The notes under the pieces were generated by a model. That model did no database searches, was not told where the DNA came from, and saw nothing but the letters and a program-made list of their open reading frames with translations. Position numbers and translations under genes: made by a program. A DNA stretch of 64,000 nucleotides, taken from NCBI RefSeq assembly GCF_900496995.4, contig NC_044005.1, positions 29,740,363 to 29,804,362 on the forward strand. The letters run 5' to 3'. How positions within the stretch are numbered: the first letter of the stretch is position 1; the number at the start of each line of letters is the position of its first letter. Shown piece by piece: positions 15,401 through 24,400 of the stretch. The DNA comes from Aquila chrysaetos chrysaetos (taxonomy: Eukaryota > Chordata > Aves > Accipitriformes > Accipitridae).

Positions 15401-18400
15401 GCTACTGGAGGCAGGTGAAGTTTTAGCAGCCCCAAACTGGAAATTGCTTGGTTTGTCAATGGCATGTGGAGCACAGCACTCCCAAACTTTGGAACGTAAC
15501 CTGTTATTCAGGTCTAAGTGCTCTTCCCAGCAAAAAAGCTAACTGGGGAGTGAGGGTTGGGGGCAACAGATACTACTGCGGCAGGCTTTTGCTACAAGTC
15601 TTCTATTGTGGTGTGTTTTTTTGGTTTTTTTTTGGTTTTTTTTTTTTCTGGAACGAGTACCTCCAGACTAGATGTCATGCAGATGCATCTGTCTCTGAAT
15701 TGGTCTAGCCATGTGTCTTCTGGACTTGGAGTTGCCTGGCATGGAAAGCATGGAGGTGAAATCTGATGCAGCAGTGGGTGCTGGAACTCACCTGAGAGGC
15801 TGTCTTTGGGAGGAATTCACCCACAGTGAAGGCTGCTGCATGACTTACTGTTAAAAGTTATTTGCTGTGTATGGAAAGAAAAACACAAATCCCAAAACAC
15901 AGAGATCACTGCACTGAAAAAGTCAGAATGACCAAAGTATCGAGAGAAGGTTCTGAGGCACAGCTCACATTTCCTGAGCTATATCTGGCTGTGTGGCTCT
16001 GGAAGACTGGAGGGTGATAGGGAAATCAAGCTTTTAGTAAATCAAGGACACTGTATATACAAATACGAAGTGCACACTCTCTGCACTTATCCTCTGGTTG
16101 CAGCTCAAGACTTCTGAAAGAGCTAAAAATCAGACTTTGGGTTGAGATTGCTTTAAGTTGATGCAAGTACAGACTACTGCCAGAAAGGATGGTGATGCAT
16201 GACTCTGTTCCCTTCCCTTATGTTGGCACTATTACGTGTGCAGCTGTGTAGTAAGATGGAGCTAAATTTGCTGTGGGTTTTTCTAAGGTTTACTTCCAGT
16301 GTTGTTTTCACAGCATCCCTTGTGTCAAAACACACAGTTTTGGCTGGGAGGGGCTGGGAATAAGAGAGCTGCCTTCTTATCAGCAGCGTGTACCCTAGAT
16401 TTACTTAAAATAGCTGTGAGACTGCAGCTTTAGATTCTGCTTGGTCTCTGACCTATACTAAACAGATTGATGTTTCTTTTTATATGGCCATTCTATCTGA
16501 CTATCCCTCTAGGTAGTGTTTAGCTTCTGTTTTGCTAGCTCTGTGTTTCTTCACGACTTCATGCAGCTAATGTAACACCTGATTAAGTGTTCGGGCATTT
16601 AGTGCAAAAGCTGCATTTAAACCTGGTCAGTATTTTAAACAGTTGGATTTTGAGGTGTTCCTGTGTTGGACTTCATGTTCAAGAAGGGAGGTTTAATAGC
16701 TGGTGAAACTGCTAAGGCTATAATCATATACTTAAAGCATTTAGAGCCTTAGCTATACTTTTAGAGTCTATTGGCATACGAATTTTAAGTGAGTAAGATA
16801 GCCACTTCCTTCAAATAAAAAATAAAAAAATCTAAACATCTCTTTCCACAAATACTAATATATGTGCTCTTGCCTCTCTGGGTTTTTGTGGAAAAAATTC
16901 GTTGCATTACTAGCAACAGATGTCTGTTTGGAACTGACAGAAGAAGGGAGTAAGCAAAATCCAATGCTAAGGGATTTGGTTAAATGCTTTGTCAGTAATT
17001 CTTTCCTTCCTGAAAAGGATGTTTCTGTCACCACGGTTCTGCCAATAACTGTAATATCATCTAGAGCTTAGGAGTCTGAGTTGGCAAGAAACACTTTTCT
17101 GAATCTGAATTTATAGGACTTTCTCGAGCTATGTTGATATAAGTCAAGTATGTCAAATATTGCAGCCAGAAAGAGTAATGGCTCACAGGCTCTATTGTCC
17201 TTGATTTATTATAATTTAAATAAGGTTGTTCTTGTGAACTTCGTAAATTTGATCTAATGAAAATGAATGATTTGCATATTTGGAAAATTTCAGTAGACTG
17301 GCTGGCTGAGTCTGGAAATGACTGATGTGTAAAGGGCATCTTGGTACTGTCTTTTCTTTAAAGTGCTACATAGTGACCTGTGAATTGCAAATATACTTCA
17401 TGCTGCTGATGGGCTGTAAAGAGATGGCTGAAAGATCACTGTCACACTTTTGTTATAGGTAACATGCGTGCAGTCCACAATTATACTTCAGACTGAAGTA
17501 TTTGGTTTGAAGACTGAAGACTTTGAAGTATTCCTTTTCATTTATTACTTCATTGCAGCTAATGATCAGCTGTTCAGTAACAGAGACCTTAGATTTATGA
17601 ATCTTGACACTACAAAGATGGGCCACCAAGTCCCTATATATCCCATGTATGTTGAACTTAGTCATATCACAAAATTACAAGCCTTTTACACAGCTTGTGA
17701 CTGTCCTCTGCCAGTATAGCTGTAAAAGGACAAAAAGCTGTTGAAGCTGTAACTGAAATCACTGTCTTCTGGAGAAGACTGAAAAGGATTCAGTAGACAC
17801 AACTGGGAATCTTCTGCTTTGAAGCCTTTAGTTTAGTTAATTGCTTAATCTGGATTATAAGAACCCTTAATGGGGTATAGAATTACGATTTCTTACCTTT
17901 TTGGTCTGAGGGACGAGTGTGCTTCTGCCTGTCTACCACAGGTCACTTGGAATGCTTTCAACTGAAGAAGTAAGAATTACAAATTCTTTAGTACTTTCAA
18001 GGACATCCAAATCACAGCTACTGATACTGTTTAATTACATGCTTTTGTTTGTTTGAAGTTTTCTTTACAGGTTTCTTTTTGGATCTAAAAAATTTTTAGA
18101 AGGAAGCAGTTTCTCCTGTGTTTATAACCGGGCATTCAGACTGTTTTGTTCTTGTATTTTATCTGAACCTGGTAGGAATTACTCCTAACACTGTCAACAA
18201 CCTAATACTGTTTCTTACACAGAGATTTCAGATTGGGGAACAAATCTAGTACAGCTATTTAATAGTGAATAGCCAGTATTTTAAAGTGATCTAAGCATAA
18301 ATGAATGCACAAAACAATGTGAATACTGTGAATACCAGGCTGGGTGTTTTTTTTTCCTGGAAAGTAAATCCTGGCTTACTTGTCAACCACATTTGCTTAA

Positions 18401-19189
18401 TTCACAAGGGTGTCTTTAAGTGTCAGTTCTGTAAATTCATTCAGAAATCTGAAAGTCAACCTGTATGTTTTTACAGTACAGTCAGAATGCTTAAATAAGA
18501 TTATAAACTGACCTACAGGTGTTTGAAAAAAAGGGCAGAACTTGGCCTTAGAGATAAAGCTTAGTTAATGTTCTGATAATCACTTTTGTAGATCTGGCTC
18601 TAATGGCTAAACTCAACTTTGATGGCTAAATCAGAGCTACGAACTAAGCCACAAGCTTAGATGCTTGCTATAGTGAGGAGATAGTGCTGTGAATTGGTTA
18701 ACACTTTTTGATAAATTCAGTATAATATATGAATACTTCTGCTTTGGGAATAATATTCCAGTGGCAGAGTAATGGCAATACAATATAAAAAATAAAAACT
18801 TTGTACCTCTGAACTTCATTGCTAAGATGGTGTTCTGCAGTGAATAATTTTTGTGGCCAGACTAGATCTTTAGTAAGAAACTTGTGAGGAAACATGGAAA
18901 GGGTACTAAATGCTTATTTTTGAATCTCAAGTTGGTTCCATTTAGTTCCATGACACAACGCTCCTACATTCAAAAAGCTCTTTAAGATAAAAGTTACCTA
19001 CATAAATATCTCTACATAAGCTTAATACCTGTCTGTTCTCCTTCAGTGGTGTCATTGCTATTTAAAAAACACCTTTTTGCCACAAGTGTAAAACAAAGTA
19101 GGGAAACGTGGTCATATTTTTCTTTATTTTTACAGGGTAACTTACAGCTGCTGCAGAGCTGCCTGGCAGTGTTAAACGGTGACACATAA
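327..19189 (+). CDS. SNX6: Sorting nexin 6, C-terminal 316 residues (5' end outside window), 10 coding exons
   Basis: Joined coding exons are 327-448, 2435-2558, 3867-3962, 5283-5388, 7857-7932, 9201-9240, 10417-10503, 11422-11581, 12639-12724 and 19136-19189. They total 951 nt, stay in one frame and end in TAA. The product matches SNX6 from the [11 protein letters not shown] segment to the end LAVLNGDT, which is residues 91-406 of the 406-residue protein. SNX6 rather than its paralogue SNX5 is shown by [37 protein letters not shown] and [20 protein letters not shown]. Known role of the family: an SNX-BAR protein of the retromer system that pairs with SNX1/SNX2 on early endosomes, tubulates membrane and links cargo carriers to dynactin. 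The window holds the end of the PX domain (about residues 91-173) and the whole BAR domain (about 203-406). The first 90 residues and the promoter lie to the left of the window. Confidence 0.97.
449..2434 (+). other. SNX6: SNX6 intron (2.0 kb)
   Basis: Canonical gt-ag intron. It is AT-rich with T runs near 471-481, 945-958 and 1835-1847. No exon, RNA gene or repeat family is recognised. The other SNX6 introns (2559-3866, 3963-5282, 5389-7856, 7933-9200, 9241-10416, 11582-12638) are of the same character, with long T or A runs at 2881-2899, 3633-3656, 4410-4425, 7070-7087 and 8220-8232. Confidence 0.85.
2435..2558 (+). CDS. SNX6: SNX6 exon (residues 131-172): end of PX domain
   Basis: The acceptor is ttttcag ending at 2434 and the donor gtgagt begins at 2559. 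It completes the split Ala codon, then reads [20 protein letters not shown] and [21 protein letters not shown]. This is the C-terminal part of the PX domain and is nearly identical to the remembered human SNX6. Confidence 0.95.
3867..3962 (+). CDS. SNX6: SNX6 exon (residues 173-204): PX-BAR linker
   Basis: The acceptor is ttttttcag ending at 3866 and the donor gtgatt begins at 3963. The 96-nt exon is in phase at both ends. It encodes [20 protein letters not shown] followed by [12 protein letters not shown], the basic linker and amphipathic region ahead of the BAR domain. The sequence after KKEK separates SNX6 from SNX5. Confidence 0.95.
5283..5388 (+). CDS. SNX6: SNX6 exon (residues 205-239): start of BAR domain
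   Basis: The acceptor is tttgtag ending at 5282 and the donor gtgagt begins at 5389. It encodes [20 protein letters not shown] and [15 protein letters not shown], the first BAR helix, and leaves one base for the next codon. Confidence 0.95.
6073..6112. repeat. Two-copy 20-bp tandem repeat in SNX6 intron
   Basis: The units 6073-6092 and 6093-6112 differ only at one base (GGACTACT versus GGATTACT). It is a simple local duplication inside the intron and shows no function. Confidence 0.75.
7857..7932 (+). CDS. SNX6: SNX6 exon (residues 240-264)
   Basis: The acceptor is tttttctag ending at 7856 and the donor gtaaga begins at 7933. It encodes [25 protein letters not shown] and two bases of a Lys codon. 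The [15 protein letters not shown] segment is diagnostic for SNX6. Confidence 0.95.
9201..9240 (+). CDS. SNX6: SNX6 micro-exon (residues 265-278)
   Basis: A 40-nt exon: the acceptor is ttgtgcag ending at 9200 and the donor gtatgt begins at 9241. It encodes (K)[13 protein letters not shown]. It is too short to be found by ORF length and was placed by family similarity, splice sites and phase (2 to 0). Confidence 0.95.
10417..10503 (+). CDS. SNX6: SNX6 exon (residues 279-307)
   Basis: The acceptor is tttttccag ending at 10416 and the donor gtgaat begins at 10504. The 87-nt exon is in phase. It encodes [20 protein letters not shown] and YLRESQAAK of the BAR domain. Confidence 0.95.
11168..11252 (+). 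mobile_element. Old CR1-type LINE 3' end remnant in SNX6 intron
   Basis: The sequence reads like the decayed 3' end of sauropsid CR1 elements: a GCTGGCCTCTGTCAGACA-type start, then TCTGATCCAGTATGGACATT near 11229, which resembles the known TCTGACCCAGTATGG motif. It is heavily diverged and much older than the CR1 at 40830. The call is by motif memory only. Confidence 0.55.
11422..11581 (+). CDS. SNX6: SNX6 exon (residues 308-361)
   Basis: The acceptor is tttttaatag ending at 11421 and the donor gtattt begins at 11582. It encodes [40 protein letters not shown] and [13 protein letters not shown]. This is a long BAR-domain coiled coil, and it leaves one base for the next exon. Confidence 0.95.
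12639..12724 (+). CDS. SNX6: SNX6 exon (residues 361-389)
   Basis: The acceptor is ttttttttaatag ending at 12638 and the donor gtaatt begins at 12725. It encodes [29 protein letters not shown], the last long BAR helix. Confidence 0.95.
12725..19135 (+). other. SNX6: SNX6 last intron (6.4 kb)
   Basis: Canonical gt-ag intron, the longest in the gene. It contains an A run at 12887-12908 and a T-rich tract at 15608-15648. The 15100-16400 part is less AT-rich than its surroundings, but I could not assign it to a repeat family. The open frames inside (for example 13562-13930 and 17061-17339) lack family resemblance. Confidence 0.8.
19136..19189 (+). CDS. SNX6: SNX6 terminal coding exon (residues 390-406 and stop)
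   Basis: The acceptor is tttttacag ending at 19135. It encodes [17 protein letters not shown] and TAA. The 54-nt coding part lies 6.4 kb after the previous exon. Length and phase fit the 406-residue protein exactly. Confidence 0.95.
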   Translation, partial: GNLQLLQSCLAVLNGDT

Positions 19190-19805
19190 GCTACGCTCCG
19201 TCCTCCCACTAACAAGGGCTGCCCTCCTCTGGATTTTGTTTTCATGACTTTAAATAGGCATTTACAGTTCCCTGGAGAAAACATTTGACAGAGTGCACAT
19301 AAGCAAGCTCCTTCTTTCAAAAGAATTAAAACAAACACCTGAAAGTAGCTCCAGACTATATGAAGCAACAGCATACTTGTTATACATACATATTCACGTT
19401 TATTTAATCATTATATGCTTTCATTGTTCAGAAACCAAATGCTCTGTTTTTGTGAAAATAGCCAATATAATTATGTTCATGTTATGAATACTATGATAAG
19501 GCTGCCAATCTTATTTACCTTTGTAAGTAATTTCTGAAGTTCACCATTTGAAGCACATTTTTCAAATGGCCTAAATATTACCATTAGATATTTGAATATC
19601 GTTACTATAATGGCATTGTATACACTGTCTTAGTTTTTTTCCATGTACTGATATCAAGAAACTTAATCTTTTTTTCAATTGTGAACATTTCTTAGAAATT
19701 TTGGAGAACTTTGTGTAACCTTTATAACTATGATTTAAAAAGAAAAGCAAATGCATTAGTATGTTTGCCTTAACTTGTAGACTAATTCAATTATTGTAAA
19801 ATAAA
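19190..19805 (+). other. SNX6: SNX6 3' UTR up to first AATAAA
   Basis: AT-rich sequence after the stop codon. The first canonical AATAAA is at 19800-19805; an ATTAAA variant lies near 19324, and further AATAAA hexamers near 20130 and 20225 could serve longer isoforms. Which site is used cannot be told from the sequence. Confidence 0.5.
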
Positions 19806-21079
19806 CCATGAAATCGATGATTTTTCTAAAATTATGCAGACGTATCATCTGTAAGCTTAATATTTTCTAGTAAATCAGATTAATTTAATTGGCTTTTTCT
19901 CTATTCATCCTGTAAAACCATCAAGTAAGTATTGGATTGGTCTGACACTAAATACTTGCCCAGTAATTTTTCACTTGCATTCTCAGGTTTATCCGTTTGC
20001 CTATCTGTTTGTCTGTGACTTTCCTATGCAGTGTACTTTAAATTGTTTCAAGCTTGGTGGCTGACTCTGCAATTTCTTTGGCAGAAATGCTTTTCAGAGA
20101 ACTTTTTGGGTTTCTTTCCAGAAGGGGGAAATAAAGTAGCAGAGGGGAGTTCAGAAAGGGCATAAAATACCAATGAAAGGTAATACTGCCCCACTTTGAC
20201 ACAAAGAAGGACTTTGCTTCAGAAAATAAAAAGTAAAGGTATCCCCAATAAAGGAATGCCTGAAAAGGATCTCATTCTAACTGGACTTAAAACTTAGAGC
20301 TATGAATCCAGTTTTATTTGTTGTATTGCTTTGTCTCTCTTACTTGAACCATGAAACTTTCCCAAGAGGTGCTGTTCTGTTGTGCAATTTCAGGATGTCA
20401 TAAAATGAGGCTTTACTTGATGAATTGCTCGTCACAGTGGGATTGCTGCTTTATATGGGTTTGTAGACCTTCAATGGAGCAGCAGAATTTTGGGTGAATG
20501 GGTTGTTTGGAGATGCGGATTGATGTTAAGTCAATGTCTCTCTGATTACAAACTGCCTGTACTGCTGCACAGCGGTGTGTGGTCCGTTTTGAGTTTTTCC
20601 CTCAAATAGGGTGAATTGCACAGTGTAGTTAGTATACTTACCATGCTGCCTTGCGCATCAGAACATTTCAAAGGCGGAGAAGTTTCTTATTACCTGAACG
20701 TGCTGTTTGCATTTGTTGAGTTGCATATGTGTAGCCTCAGGCTTTGATTACCAGTGCCCAACGGCTATTAGCACCTCTCCTACTGTATATAGTATTTTCC
20801 GGCTATTACAGTAATACTGTGCTCTTCATCTTCCAAATATAACAGGTATAATTCCTAAGGAACTCACCTATAAATAGACTATAAGGGACAAAGATTACAA
20901 TGTATATACAGTTAACAAAATTGTAAATATTTTAAGTAGGATGTGGGAACAGTTTTTAGATTAGTCCTCGCTGTTCAGTGTTACCAGCTCATTAAATTTT
21001 TTTCAAGCCTCTTGGTATTGGGTGTGTCTCTTGAAGCTCTAACCCTGGCTCTGTGACTCTGAAGACAAACACTTAAAAC
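19806..21079. other. SNX6-EAPP intergenic spacer
   Basis: About 1.3 kb of AT-rich DNA between the first SNX6 poly(A) signal and the EAPP CpG island. It holds only possible distal SNX6 poly(A) hexamers. No gene or repeat is recognised. Confidence 0.6.
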
Positions 21080-21326
21080 GTGACCCGAGGACTTGCAACT
21101 CCCAAGGGAAAAGGAAGAGCCCCGCCGGCCCGGGCGGCGGTGGGTGGGCCGGCCCGGGCCTCGCCGGGCTTCGCCTCCTGCCGCGGCAGGCGGGCCGGCC
21201 GCGGGGCTGACCGAGCGCCGAGGCGGGGCGGCAGGGGCCGGGCCGGGCCGCCGGAAGCCGGCGGGGTGCCCGGAAGGGGCCGGGCTGGGGCTGGCGGCGG
21301 CAGCGGGCGGGCAGCCGGGCGCCGCC

Positions 21327-21400
21327 ATGAGCCGCCTGCGGGAGGAGGACGACCCGTACGTGGTGGAGGAGCCCAGCGACGAGGAGCGAGCGCTCAGCAG
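21327..21400 (+). CDS. EAPP: EAPP exon 1 (coding part)
   Basis: Encodes MSRLREEDDPYVVEEPSDEE then RALS, and two bases of a Ser codon. The donor is CAG|GTGCTGG at 21401. The N-terminus corresponds to the MNRLPDDYDPYAVEEPSDEE type of mammalian EAPP. The in-frame ATG at 21327 is the only one that gives the family start. Confidence 0.93.
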
Positions 21401-24400
21401 GTGCTGGAGAGTCCCCGCCGCGGGCGGGCCCAGGGCGGCTTGTCGCTGCCCTGCCTGAGGCGGGCGGGCGGGCCGGCCGGCGGGGGCGGGCTCCCTCCCC
21501 GCGGCAGCAGCAGCAGCAGCGGGCCGCCGCTTCCCTCCGCGCCCTGCTGTCGCCCGGCATCTCCGGCGGGGCCCGGCGGGGCGGCAGGCCCGGGTGCTGG
21601 GCTCCGCGGGGCCCGGCGGGGCGGCAGGCCCGGGTGCTGGGCTCCGTGGGCGGCCAGGGTCCTTCACGGCCCCGGACGCTGGGCTGCAGGCGGATCGTTT
21701 CGCCACTGCCGCGGCGGTTTTCTTCCTTGAAGGCGGCGTATTCGCGTTTGTAACCCTACAAATGCCAGCGTGTGAACAGAGCCCCGTTGCTGCGCGGAGC
21801 CTCGCTGACCAGAGCTGCAGAGGCGTGACCGCAGGCCGCAGCCAGTCAGCTGAAGCTCCTTTACATTAGAATCAGAGTTCTAACACCAACAAGCTAATAA
21901 AAGATTTTAATAAATACATTTCCCGTAAATAAAAGGCTGAGTGCTTCCACACAATTCAGATGTTCATTCTCCAAATGACTCAGTGTTTTAAGCTGGTCAT
22001 CATAACTAGGTCTGTAATGCTTAAATATTTGTAGCTCAGAAGATGAGGTGGATGTGCTCTTACATGGCACTCCGGACCAGAAGCGGAAGCTGATACGGGA
22101 GTGCCTGACTGGGGAGAGCGAGTCTTCCAGTGACGATGAGTTCCAAAAGGAGATGGAAGCGGAACTAAACACGACCATGAGGACTATGGAAGGCAAATGG
22201 AAATCACCAGAAACAGGTAAATTGCATTTAACAGCTGCGTGTGAAATTGTGAGTTAAGTGGTGTCCAGTTAAGGTGTGAAGTTAGTGTGTTATTCTTGTG
22301 GCTGGAGGTGTGTGCAGTGACAGTCGAGTGCAGTTTGCACCTTACAGAAAATCTTAAAATGGCTGATTGCTTCTGCAGAAATGGTCACCAGATGCCACTT
22401 CAGTGAATGCCCCTGTTTCAACTTCTCTAAGACTTCAATTTTGGTGTTTCTGAACTTCTGATTTCCTGCTTTAATATGATGTCTCTTTGTTGGATCAGTC
22501 CCCTTTTTTCCAATATCTCTTTAAGTTGTTCTTTCACAGGTATTTAGAAGCCTCTCGACATCTTGTGGTCTCCTGTACTTCGTCCAGTGGCTCCGGGTGG
22601 CTCTCAAGATTTGGAGCCCTTTCTTGAAGAAAGAAATAGCATATGGTAGTTAGAAATCCCAAATCAGTTGGGGGGGGGAAAAGTCAGGAAAATGATTCAT
22701 CTCTTCCTCCCTTACCTGCTTATAATTGTTACATCAAATAGTAAAACCGTATTAAAGATATATGTGTTCTGGAGTTTGTGTATTACGGGTGCAAGAGATG
22801 GATTGCTTTGGCATTTGAAGAGCATATGTTCTTTTTACCTATTACAAAATACTTGGTGAAGTGTTCTTAATTTCCTGGAGAATCAGTGTAGTATTCACTT
22901 TAATGCAGGGACTTCACTCTGCATTCAGCAGGTTTATTAGTTTTATCTGTGTTAGTGGGCAAATCTGATCTTTAGGTTTTGGTTGTGCAGTTAAGAAGAT
23001 GTAGTGATACCACATCCATCCAGCACAGAATAGGATTTTTGGTGCAGACTGGCTGTGACAGATGTGCTTGGCCATTCATCTAGGTCTTTTTTGAACTTCT
23101 GTGGCCCTGAAATTTTGGGGGATTTCTTAAGTGAACTTCATTGTAATCAAAGTTTGTGAAACAATGTGCCATACCTCTATTTCTTTTGCATGACTGAAGA
23201 TTTGTGGAGTGTCTGAGATTGTGTGGATTATATAGGGCAGATGCAGGCATATTTGATGTGGTGTCCTCTATGCCTAAAGGGAGTGTGCCTTGGGAGAAAC
23301 TTTGCTTTGAACTGTACCTGACGCTCATCTCAGAGGGAGTGAGCAGCTTTGCTCTGAGAGAGCATCTGTAAATGAAATAACACAAGTGATGTGGATGATC
23401 AGGATGTGGGAATAAATTGGGAGACCTGTTACTTAACATACCTGGATAAAGGAGAGCACTTCTGGAGAGAGCAACTTGGTAACGATGGTTTGTTCTGGGC
23501 TGTATACTTGCTGTCCTTTTGGTGGGGTGTTCTTACCACTTCTCTCTCTAATTTCATACACAGGTACTTCCTCAAGTACTGGGCAGACTGGACCTGCCAC
23601 CGCTTCAAAATACTATGATGACATTTACTTTGATTCTGATTCAGAGGATGAAGATAAAATAGGTAAATGGCTGAGGAGAAAGGAGAACATCTTTACTGTA
23701 GCACACTCTCTCAGATCCTGTGCAGTCCTCTTGTGGGGTCAAGGGGCTGTTCCTGAAGGCAGCCTTTTGCAGGGAATTACCAGCCTGTATCATCTCAATG
23801 TAGTTCCCGCAACTTTATGATATATCCCAATGTATGTAAGGTGCATTAATGTTTTGGGGTGGTGCATGTGGACGGGACATGAGCTAAACCTTTACATTTT
23901 AGTGTAGATTTATTGTGAGTATGGAAAAGGAAAACTAAAAAAAATGGTATTCTGATTGTTTAAGTAGATAGTCATCATATGTCTGATGGATGTAACGTGC
24001 TTGCGCAAATCTTTCCAGTTACACAGGATGTCCGGAAAAACAGAAAACATCAGCAACGTCGGATTCTTTCCAATGACGAACTGCTATATGACCCAGAAGA
24101 AGACAGTAGAGACCAAGAGTGGGTAGACTCACAGAGGAGGGGGTAAGAGACCATAAATATTTGAATTGTAGGATGCTTAACATAAACTGAAAAATTTAAA
24201 TGAAAATGGTGAATATAGAGAAAAAGCCTATGCTGTCAAGTCCATGCAGTGAATATATTTTTTATTTAGAATTTACAGCATACGAAACTTAAAAGCCTGT
24301 AAAATTTTTATGCGTATGTAATGGAAGTTGAGCCTTCAAAATCGCACAATTCTAAAACTTGCATTTTTTTCAAATCAAGACTTCCTAGTTCTGTAAGCCA

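Larger units (their letters stand above)
21080..21730 (+). promoter_or_regulatory. EAPP: CpG-island promoter of EAPP
   Basis: An abrupt switch to very GC-rich, CpG-dense sequence surrounds the EAPP first exon (ATG at 21327). No TATA box is evident, as is usual for CpG-island promoters. G-run clusters near 21460-21490 could form a G-quadruplex. The island has long open frames on both strands, which are a composition artefact. Confidence 0.85.

Noticed and set aside
20981..21706. Minus-strand 241-codon open frame and overlapping frames in the EAPP CpG island
   Set aside because: The Pro/Ala/Arg/Gly-rich translation is a by-product of GC-rich DNA. EAPP exon 1 on the + strand explains the region.
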